Source of the DNA: Jimgerdemannia flammicorona
Lineage: Eukaryota > Mucoromycota > Endogonomycetes > Endogonales > Endogonaceae
Assembly (NCBI GenBank): GCA_003990745.1
Contig: RBNI01001137.1
Span: 1-24,164 of the forward strand
DNA: 24,164 bases
Direction of reading: 5' to 3'
The notes beneath the pieces were generated by a model. The model made no database searches. It was not told the origin of the DNA and saw only the letters and a list, made by a program, of their open reading frames with translations. The first letter of the stretch is position 1. The number at the start of each line of letters is the position of its first letter. The position numbers and the translations under genes are program-made. Below, one piece after another: positions 11,605 to 18,497 of the stretch.

Positions 11605-11699
11605 ATTGCTAATATCTTTTCTCCAAAAATGATTTCTTGAGTATTGCAAGAAGGTTGTATAACCTGAAAGTTACTAGAGAAAGATATAGGTGATTTCTT
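11605..11699 (-). promoter_or_regulatory. 5' UTR of LINE copy 2
   Basis: Matches the copy 1 leader: AACCTGAA-GTTACT-GAGAAAGAT read on the plus strand at 11660-11685, against 6372-6398. It carries about 10-14 extra bases (AAGAAATCACC on the element strand) before the flanking direct repeat. These are either the true 5' end of the family or non-templated/target-derived bases. Confidence 0.4.
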
Positions 11700-11717
11700 G
11701 ATATTATTTATATAAAT
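11700..11717. repeat. Right target-site duplication of LINE pair
   Basis: 17 of 18 bases match 193-210; the single difference is G versus A. It lies within about 10 bp of the 5' end of copy 2. Both LINE copies are therefore bracketed by one duplication. Confidence 0.6.
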
Positions 11718-11841
11718 GTAAGTTTACTCTGAAGTTATATCAAATATACTAGCTTTATATCTAAGAGCTACAAGCAGACTTCTTGAGAATAACTAGAATG
11801 ATGTAGATTCTTTCTAAATTGGTAGACTTCTCAAATAGCAG
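11718..11841. other. AT-rich interval, no gene seen
   Basis: About 120 bp between the two LINE insertions. Apart from the motif at 11779-11819 that resembles 121-165, I see nothing in it. Confidence 0.4.
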
Positions 11842-11851
11842 CAAAGTTCTT
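11842..11851. repeat. Left target-site duplication of LINE copy 4
   Basis: caaagttctt is repeated at 12618-12627, and the following bases stay similar (tactttt versus catttaa). It abuts the A-rich tail of copy 4 on one side, while the partner abuts the point where LINE homology stops. Confidence 0.5.
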
Positions 11852-12617
11852 TACTTTTTATTTTATTTTATTTTTTTTTCTAATTACTTGGACTTTCTTA
11901 TTTATTGTTAATATAATCTATACTAACAAAATATACAAAACCCCTTCCCCCTACTCAATTTCCTTAGGGGGCCCACTCTCTACTCTCTTGTGATTAAATA
12001 TTACTAAACTATCAACAACTACTATTCTCTCACTACTCTGCTCACAAATCCTCTCTACTAGATAATAATAATAGCTACCCTGAGGACCCCATCCCTTTCA
12101 CCAGCCAGATATAATGTTTACCAATATCTTCATCTACCTCACTACTCACTTCTCTAAGTCTACCCTCTTTCCTTCCTCAAATATATATAGTTAATATCTT
12201 GTCAACCCCACTCACACTACTAATATATACTTAATAGTAAGCTACTCATTATCAATATATCTTACCAATCATTCCCTCAAGGCATCCCATCAATCTCCCA
12301 CCCCACTCATCTATCTCTCTATTCTCAGATAATCTCCAACTATCTTCTAGAAGTCTCTAAGTACCTCTTATTCATCTAATCAATATTTAGACATTTGTAC
12401 AAAACCTCTCTCCTACTTTATATAATAATACTCCTCACAATCAAAAGTCTTTTCATTAACTAAGTAACCAAAATAAAAGTTCAATATAATATTTCTCTAT
12501 AATATATATTACTATACTACTCAGAACTTTAGAGAAAGCCACTACTATACCTCAGTACTTCAAGACCAGATATTAGCCAAGTTTCACTTCTTACCAATCT
12601 CTGCTATCTGTTAGAGA
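11852..12617 (-). mobile_element. LINE copy 4: short, 5'-truncated, heavily decayed 3' end
   Basis: About 770 bp aligning with copy 1 positions about 215-1310. Anchors are the AT-rich 3' end (cttggactttcttatttattgttaat near 11890), ccttagggggcccactctctac near 11960, the T-rich version of the ORF2 C-terminal finger (12390-12440) and the segment ending tctgttagagaca at 12617. The tail is mixed, TTTTA repeats plus a T-run on plus (11855-11879). Many C and G of copy 1 are T and A here, so it is the most mutated copy. It holds only the last part of ORF2 and the 3' UTR, with no usable reading frame. Confidence 0.75.
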
Positions 12618-12627
12618 CAAAGTTCTT
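12618..12627. repeat. Right target-site duplication of LINE copy 4
   Basis: caaagttctt, identical to 11842-11851. The similarity to copy 1 ends immediately before it, which supports a 5'-truncated TPRT insertion. Confidence 0.5.
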
Positions 12628-13287
12628 CATTTAAACTTTGGTAGTAAATCTCAGACTTTATATCAGAAAGTAGACCAGAGTAGAAAATAGCTTACAACTT
12701 CTTAGTAGAGACTCATTGGTAGATTTCTTCTCTTAAGTATATCAGATAAGTAGTTTTTGCTTTGTTTTTTATACTGAGATTTATTCACTTGAATCTCTGA
12801 AGTATTTTATATAGTTATAATTGCTATTTGATTACTATATAACTAACTATAGATTACTATATCTAGTAATATTTAGCTATCTCTATTGGGAATATAAATT
12901 TCAAATTCTGATATAGTATATTAACTAGAAATACTAATCTCAAATTCCGATATAGTATACCAGCTAGAAATACTTTTTTTCCTTATTTGGCTATCTGGGT
13001 TATTTATATAAGTTGATATAATAGAGCAGTTCTGGTTGGCTAGTTTACTTGATATAGTATATAGCTAAATTATAGTAACTAATTTAGATAGTAACTTTAT
13101 ATATTATATAGCATCTGAATTATTTCAAAAAAAATAATTCAGTTCTAAGTATATTCATCAGAGATCTAAGAATTCTAATATATGTTTATAATAGTATATT
13201 ATAAACTTGAATATATTTTATAGACAGAAATATATAAAAATAGATTCAAATATTTACTATGGATACAAACTTGTTTTATTAATAATG
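12628..13287. other. AT-rich intergenic sequence
   Basis: No coding signal or RNA gene seen on either strand. It holds a short tandem duplication (12901-12974), listed separately. Composition is very AT-rich, with many TA steps. Confidence 0.4.
12901..12974. repeat. 39-bp tandem duplication
   Basis: Two copies starting at 12901 and 12940 share tcaaattc-gatatagtata--a-ctagaaatact. The differences between them are mostly T/C, with one copy keeping a CpG (ccga) where the other has ctga. Confidence 0.7.
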
Positions 13288-13379
13288 GATATAAACTCTT
13301 TAATATGAGTATGAACTAATATTCCATAGATATGAACTCTTTAATATAAGCATAAACTTGTATTCTATAGATATGAACA
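13288..13379. repeat. 41-bp tandem repeat, about 2.3 units
   Basis: Units begin at 13288, 13329 and 13370 with gatat-aactctttaatat. A shorter related piece precedes them from 13262. The period is not a multiple of three, and the repeat lies just beyond the recognisable end of the decayed gene on the minus strand. Confidence 0.7.
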
Positions 13380-14081
13380 GTTTGCAAACAATAGGCAAAT
13401 ATAAGGTTGAATTTCCAAAAAAGACTATTTTATTTCTTTTTTTATTTACAAACACTCGTGCAAATATTTTCCTCTATAAATATTCTCAATACTTTCTTCT
13501 TCCACAAACAGTTCCTTCTACTATATATTCTTTTCTATATTCTGCTCAACTCTCTCTTAGATCAGATCATTCTTGTTTAATAAAAGAAGAATATTGGGGA
13601 TGTCAATTATCTCATTATCTTCATTTGAGTAAATATCTTTGCAATCATAAGTAGATCAATATAGTCACAAATCTTATTAATTATCTCAAGCTCTAATTAT
13701 ATAAAGAGATAAGTATATGCTGAATAAGTATATACTAGTAAATATAAATCTATGAACTTGAAAATATACTTACAAATATATAAATAATAATAACTGTATG
13801 ATAGTTAATATGTTCATCTGAGGTTTCTATTTAAAGAATATGAAATAAAGTAGTTGCTTTATATAATTAATATAGAATGACTTGCTGAGCTCACTCTTAT
13901 CATTCTTCAGGTAAATGAAATTATTCCAGACTTATAAATATTATACCACTTGTTGGTGAGTATGAGCAAGATCTATTGAAGCTATAGATATTAGCTAGTC
14001 TATATTGGAGATGATTTGATCAAACTTTTTGTCAAAGACTTCACAAATGTGGGAACAGTAGACTATAATTTGATAATATAG

Positions 14082-14165
14082 CTATTTTTTTTAATAAAAA
14101 TGAAAATGGTTGAGTTCATGAACTGCTAAATAAATATATGAACAGAATGTGAATAAAATACTCAC
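14082..14165 (-). other. Putative intron 2 of decayed gene
   Basis: 84 bp from GTGAGT (complement of 14160-14165) to a T-rich/A-rich AATAG acceptor at 14082-14084. Removing it keeps the reading frame (phase 0). An alternative acceptor, TTTAGCAG, lies further inside. Confidence 0.4.
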
Positions 14166-14370
14166 CATAGTATAAATTGAACCATTACTATCTTTGGTCT
14201 TTAAGTCCATGTCCTTCAAAATTTTAATAATAATATCCATTTTCAGATTACTATTGCACTTTGAAAAAATATCTTTAAGGAAAAGATAATAAAGAAATAT
14301 GTTTACTGTAAGCTTTCAGATCACTTCATTAATCTTATATTTCTATCAGAGGTCACTGATATCTATGAAT

Positions 14371-14469
14371 CTGCTAAATTATGATATAAAAATTCAATTC
14401 ATATTTACAAATAAGTTATGAATAATATATAAACTATAATTTATGAACTCAATTCTAAAAACAACTTAC
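14371..14469 (-). other. Putative intron 1 of decayed gene
   Basis: 99 bp from GTAAGT (complement of 14464-14469) to TTTAGCAG (acceptor AG at 14371-14372). Removing it joins GA to A as Glu and continues the same frame into the next exon. Its length and sites suit a fungal intron. Confidence 0.45.
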
Positions 14470-14540
14470 TCATTTCTTTTCCTATCTTGCTTAATCATCT
14501 GTTCTATATATTAGATTAAACAAGCCTCTACATCATCATC

Positions 14541-14666
14541 CTGAAGTACCTTATCATCCAGAAGCAGCTTGTCATCTAGAAGCATCTTGTAGTCCAGAAA
14601 TACCTTATTATCTGAAAGCATCTCATTATCTGAAAGCATCTCACTATATGAAAACACCTTGTTATT
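14541..14666 (-). repeat. 18-bp tandem repeat, seven units, in coding frame
   Basis: Units start at 14541, 14559, 14577, 14595, 14613, 14631 and 14649. On the minus strand each encodes six residues of the type (M/K)-L-L-(S/D)-D-(N/D/Y), for example EMLSDN and KLLLDD. The period is a multiple of three and hydrophobic/acidic positions are held constant, which supports former protein coding. Confidence 0.7.
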
Positions 14667-14963
14667 CTGAATTATAAGCTCAGATTATTCATTATCTCTG
14701 CCTTATTTACCACTCCCACCTTGTTTACCAACTTTGCCTTTACCTTGAACTTCAATAGTTTTTTATAATTTGATTACTCTCTTATTGTAGTTGGAAGCCA
14801 TAAACTTACTAATATTGATCTTGTCTGGGTATAATGTGGTCTGCTTCTTTGTTTTTCATATCTTCATGATCTGATATAGCCTGTCCATTATCTACTCCTT
14901 GGTTTTATACACCTTTGTGAACTGTAGCCTGTCTATTATCTACTGCTCCTTAGTTTTGTAAAA

Positions 14964-15026
14964 CTGACATAATTTATTTATGGCTTAGTATATATTATTT
15001 ATGGCTCAGCACTTATTATTTATACT
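14964..15026 (-). repeat. 21-bp tandem repeat, three units, in coding frame
   Basis: Units at 14964-14984, 14985-15005 and 15006-15026. On the minus strand they read as heptads SINNKC-, AINNIY- and AINKLCQ, where the dashes are stops TGA and TAA. They run in the same frame as the heptads that follow, which suggests a coiled-coil-like N-terminal region in the lost protein. Confidence 0.6.
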
Positions 15027-15090
15027 GGGGCACATTTTGTTTATCTTAGGATCTGTTACATATCTTTAGGCATGAAGAGATTGTAGTGAG

Positions 15091-15750
15091 AGAGAGTAAG
15101 AAAAGACATAATTCTTCTAGATGAAGATTTATATCCACAATATTCATAATAGATATATATATGTAGATATCATCAGAAAGTCCAATAAATAAATATAATG
15201 CTTGCTTACTTATATTTAGTTAATATGATGATATAATAAGTTTAGTTAATATGTATGATAAAGTATAAATATATTAAACAAGTACATGTTAAGCAAGTAT
15301 GCCAAGCAAGTGTATTAAGGGCAAAAGTGCAAAGCCAATCAGATAAAGAATTTAAAGAATTCTATTTTTTGGCCAGTATATTACATGATTAAACCTAATA
15401 TTAATATAAAGCTTTTTATTTATATTGTAACCTAAAGTGCAAATCTTTCTTAAGATTGACTCAACATATCTGCAAAATGCACAATATACTTATATAATAT
15501 CAGAATGATAAGTCTATTATTGAATTTCCAGTTCATCAAGATTTTAATAACTTTAATATTATACTATTATTATCTATAAATTAATCTACAGTTTGTAAGT
15601 TAATCTTAAATTCTATACCTATTTTAAGTTCAAGCAACCCATGTAAATAAACTTGAAAGATTTCAGATAATTATACTAAGTATATATATATAATTTAAGA
15701 TAATATCAGTAGTGATGGCCTATCTTCAATTTAAAAATAAGAAAGCCCAT
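15091..15750. other. AT-rich interval, no gene seen
   Basis: About 660 bp of AT-rich sequence between the decayed gene and the LTR. It contains an imperfect direct repeat of tttagttaatatg (near 15218 and 15241) and repeated aagcaagt words near 15290-15312. No coding or RNA signal seen. Confidence 0.4.
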
Positions 15751-16274
15751 TGTTAAGCAAAAATGATAATTCAATTCAAAAGAAAAGACAATTATTCAGA
15801 GAGAATGACAATTCAATTCAAGATCAGAGAAGCCCATCTACTATATTGAAGTTTAGCAAGGATTATATTATCTACTGTCATATAGTAATCGCTGAGTCCT
15901 TTAAATATGCCAGATTCTCTTCAAGGTATATCTCTTAGACTAACTCAAGTTTGTTATAAGCAAGTTCTTATTGGAGTGCCTTCCCAAGGTCTTATAGTCC
16001 TCAAACTTCTCATCTTTAAACTATCTTATTATCTCTTAGATTGCTTGCAAAGAAGTGTGTATATTGCACTAAGAAGACTGAATGGACTGACTTTATTTCA
16101 GAGGAAATAAGAGGAGTATTTATACAAAATAAAATTCAATGGTTGCTAAGATATAAAGCTAAATATAAATTCCAATAACTAAAATAAAATTCCAGGAGAG
16201 GAAAAACTGCTAAGTTCCAGAGTCAGTACTGATAGTTGTATAGGTTCAGGATACTGGAATAATTCAGTGTTACA
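15751..16274 (-). repeat. Putative 3' LTR of the gypsy element
   Basis: Proposed boundaries are TGTAACACTG (from 16274) to GCTTAACA (ending at 15751), giving about 524 bp with short inverted ends (TGT.A/T.ACA). Support comes from a TATA box, a following AATAAA, position after the last ORF, and a 42-bp match to the LTR fragment at 1-75. An internal imperfect duplication repeats aatgaYaattcaattcaa near 15762 and 15804. No clear polypurine tract precedes 16274, so the boundary could be off by tens of bases. Confidence 0.5.
16117..16124 (-). promoter_or_regulatory. TATA box of the LTR
   Basis: TATAAATA on the minus strand, about 150 bp into the proposed LTR, followed about 20-25 bp later by AATAAA (complement of 16091-16097). 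This is a common LTR promoter/polyadenylation arrangement. Confidence 0.45.
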
Positions 16275-16317
16275 TCAGAATACTGGTGCTGGCATAACTC
16301 AGTATAATCAAAGAACT

Positions 16318-17665
16318 TTAGAGCAGAATGTTCAGGACCATGGGGGCTTCATCCTCATCATCACTGAAGGAGATGAGATCCATGAATTTGTCATCATCAT
16401 ACATTTCACATGCTTCAATATTGTGTGGGATGACATTATTGCCAATGACGTCATCATATTTGGTAGTGGTGGGAAGGAGGTCTGGGGCTCTCCAGTCTAC
16501 GAGGTTCTCTTTCAGACAAATGTGGGGTCTTAGAGAGGTCTAACCTGGATGCTTGGGCCTTGGAATACTGAGATCAATTCTTGTAGGAATTGGTCTGGAT
16601 TGTCCTGGAGGATGGGATGCCAGAAGTCTTCTACTTTATCAATATTGAGGGTAATAGAGGACTGGGCTTCTGTAGCTACCCTGGTTTCTAGTGCATTGAT
16701 ATAGTGGGATGACAGATCTCTGAAATCTGAGACTCTAACATACTCCAAGTTGGGGATCAACTATGGTGCATGTCGGAAGTTCTGATAGATCTTCTTAGCT
16801 GTCCTTACTTCACATATGTCTATGGGAGTGGCATCTTGTAACTCTTGGGGGCTGGCCTGTGGGAACTCTTGGTAGAGGAGGTTTCCTATTTCATACTCCT
16901 GCTATATTTGGAGGCATTCAGTAGCAATGGTGATCCTTGTTTCCATTTCATGGCAGTAGAGGATATAATGATAAGAGTCACCAGTACCCAGGTTGACACT
17001 AGGAGTCCTTCTTGAGTGGGTCCTCATGGCTCTTCTGATGTCTTGGAACATTCCTTCTTCAACTGAGATACCTTGGTGATTCCTTAACCTTGAGGTTTGG
17101 TGAGCAGCAGGCATTTTATTTGTGGTAAGTCTTTGAGCTATTTTGGAATTGGTGGGTCTTGTTGGTTGCTGCTACTGCAGTTCCTTGATCCCTCTTTTAT
17201 ATTCCTCAAGATATCCATACTGTGGTCATAATAACTCACAGTTGGTCATCATTGCTCATCTCATATGCTGTATAATCTTCTTGTGCTCCAATCTGGTAGC
17301 TTGTAAGGAAAGGCTGTCTCCTGTGCTGATGGCATCATTCTGAGGTCACCATTATATCTTCCTCCTGAATAAGGATCTTCTCGAGCATCCTTATTCATTG
17401 GTCTGGTCCTGAAAAATTTACTGATCCCATACCCTCTAGCAAGGGGTCGAAAAGTGGTATTTATGGGCTGGCATCTTCTCTTTATATTTTGGTGTAATGG
17501 TGAAGAGTCACTCTCTTCATATAGAGCAAGGGCCTGATTCTGATCTTGACCAATCTGTTGATAGTTTGAATTCCTCTGGCTTTGAAAATCTCACAGATGA
17601 GTAGTTGTTAGTGCTGTATTCTACAGAGAATGATCCAGACAGATAGCCTGCTAGTCATAGGACAT
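16318..17665 (-). pseudogene. Third ORF of gypsy element, unknown function, frameshifted
   Basis: Not recognised. The ATG at 17665-17663 (MSYD) lies four bases after the integrase stop, and the TAA at 16320-16318 lies 44 bp before the proposed LTR. About 449 codons in three frame segments: 17665 to about 17345 (QSQRNSNYQQIGQDQNQAL, then FRPLARGYGISKFFRTRP), about 17350-16540 (ATRLEHKKIIQHMR, YGYLEEYKRGIKELQ, MPAAHQTSRLRNHQG, SHYINALETRVATEAQ, DKVEDFWHPILQDNPDQFL), and about 16535-16318 (KENLVDWRAPDLLPTTT, acidic end DDDKFMDLISFSDDEDEAP). Gln-rich and hydrophilic, it shows no signal peptide, membrane segment or CCHC knuckle, so an envelope protein is unlikely. A displaced gag-like protein or a captured gene are alternatives. 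A few in-frame stops are present. Confidence 0.55.
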
Positions 17666-17669
17666 ACTG

Positions 17670-18433
17670 TTATGATTCACAGACTAGAACCTCACAGGCA
17701 GTCATCACGTTTTGCTTCTCTTGTATAGGTTCATGGTACTTCTTGAGTCTGTTCCTATGTACTGTGGTGGGCAGTATGGTCTCTGAAAATTTTCTAAGCC
17801 AGAAGGTAGTTCCTTTGATATCTTGTATGTAGAAGGGTTCTTCCCATTTGAGCTCCAGTTTTTGCAACTATGAAGCTTCTACCATATTTTGATACAGTAG
17901 GACCTTTTCTCTAATTTGGATAGGTTCTAGGGTCTTGTGATTCTTTTCTGTATTCTTCCTTGTCAGTGCTTGTAACTTGATGATGTAATCTTCAGCCTTC
18001 TTCCTGATTTGGTATATTCTACAGATTTCTGCATCAACCTATCTCCAAGTTAGATCTAGATTTGTGACTGAGGTTCCATCAGAATCTTCTTCTTCAAAGA
18101 GCAGTTCTCTTGGGATAAAGTGTGTACTCTGTGACTCTATGTCTCATAGAACAGAGAGGGCAGTTGGGAGATAATTATCCCAATTCTCATATGTCTCTGA
18201 GATCTTCACCAGGATGTTCTTGAGGGTCTTATTGGTTCTCTCTGTCTGTCTATTTTCTTGAGGGTGATATGCAGTGGTCTTGATGTACTAGATCTTGTAT
18301 TTCTGATATATTATCTCATGAAATCCATTGACAAATTCTGTGCTGCAGTCTGTTGTGATTTGCTTCAGTGTCTTGTAGTGGCAGATGATTTCTCAGTGCA
18401 GGAAGTCAGCTATAGAGAGGGTATTGGCACTTT
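17670..18433 (-). pseudogene. Gypsy integrase, C-terminal part of pol
   Basis: DDE integrase that joins element cDNA to the genome. From the break at 18433: NTLSIADFLH-EIICHY, TDCSTEFVN (second catalytic Asp; the family's DRG is DCS here), TTAYHPQENRQTERTNKTL (catalytic Glu in QTER), ENWDNYLPTALSVL, then a GPY/F-like module (KLELKWEEPFYIQDIKGT) and TTVHRNRLKKYHEPI before the TAA at 17672-17670. Four in-frame stops are visible (at about 18290, 18150, 18050 and 17870). The part upstream of the second Asp is cut off by the LINE inserted at about 18434. Confidence 0.85.
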
Positions 18434-18497
18434 TCTCCTGTACAATTCATATTACACAAACTTCAAGCAATGGTTTTCAAGAAAAGATATTATAACA
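18434..18497 (+). promoter_or_regulatory. 5' UTR of LINE copy 3
   Basis: Short leader aligned with the leaders at 6399-6317 and 11690-11605: TTTTCTCCTGTACAATTCA against TTTCTCCAGTAATATTCAGG. It precedes the ORF1 ATG at 18498 by about 64 bp. It may carry the internal promoter; no element is recognisable. Confidence 0.4.

Larger units (their letters stand above)
6400..11690 (-). mobile_element. LINE copy 2, 3'-truncated, divergent and decayed
   Basis: Second minus-strand LINE, head-to-tail with copy 1. It has the 5' UTR, remnants of ORF1 and ORF2, and stops abruptly in the ORF2 C-terminal region (after the part matching GLAGYWLF of copy 3) where the copy 1 5' end begins. Roughly 0.7 kb of 3' sequence present in copy 1 is missing, including any tail. 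It is more diverged than copies 1 and 3 are from each other, with internal deletions in ORF1 and in RT block 1, so it may represent another subfamily. CpG is nearly absent. Confidence 0.8.
13390..15090 (-). pseudogene. Decayed intron-containing gene, product not recognised
   Basis: I do not recognise the product. On the minus strand one frame runs from about 15090 to 14470 through Gln-ending heptads (AINKLCQ, FYKTKEQ), a KTKEQIMDRLYQIM segment, a GKGKVGKQGGSGK basic-glycine stretch and acidic LSDNE-type repeats (14541-14666). A GTAAGT...TTTAGCAG intron (14469-14371) joins it in phase 2 to an exon of 205 bases (14370-14166, containing NIFLYYLFLKDIFSKCNSNL). A GTGAGT...AAATAG intron (14165-14082) then joins in phase 0 to a further exon (from 14081, CSHICEVFDKKFDQI) with another GTAAGT at 13773. 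A last open stretch (about 13655-13410) reads DNEIIDIPN and KELFVEEESIENI, but its junction phase does not fit cleanly. About 16 in-frame stops are present, so it is dead. It could be a host gene or the passenger gene of an unrecognised transposon. Confidence 0.45.
15751..18433 (-). mobile_element. Ty3/gypsy-type LTR retrotransposon, 3' part, interrupted by LINE
   Basis: Minus-strand order is integrase C-terminal half (18433-17670), third ORF (17665-16318), then an LTR (about 16274-15751). The 5' LTR, gag, protease, RT and RNase H would lie beyond the LINE copy that starts at 18434 and are outside the window. CpG is more frequent here than in LINE copies 1 and 2, suggesting a younger age or less mutation. 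Gypsy rather than copia is inferred from the TTAYHPQ...QTER integrase motif followed by a GPY/F-like region. Confidence 0.75.

Noticed and set aside
13358..13654. Plus-strand 98-codon frame starting MYSIDMNS
   Set aside because: Starts inside the 41-bp repeat, has no recognisable motif, and the minus strand of the same segment fits the last part of the fossil gene better. I cannot exclude it fully.
14541..14666. Possible CRISPR array
   Set aside because: Units are contiguous 18-mers without spacers, they are codon-periodic, and the surroundings are eukaryotic.
15750..16110. Two short plus-strand frames (62 and 67 codons)
   Set aside because: They lie within the proposed LTR. The first merely translates an internal imperfect duplication (DNSIQ repeats).
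16267..16543. Plus-strand 88-codon frame with acidic and hydrophobic runs
   Set aside because: It is antisense to the acidic end of the third gypsy ORF, which has a better-supported frame ending at 16318.
17665..17670. Third gypsy ORF as an envelope gene
   Set aside because: No signal peptide, transmembrane segment or cysteine pattern is visible, and the protein is hydrophilic and Gln-rich.
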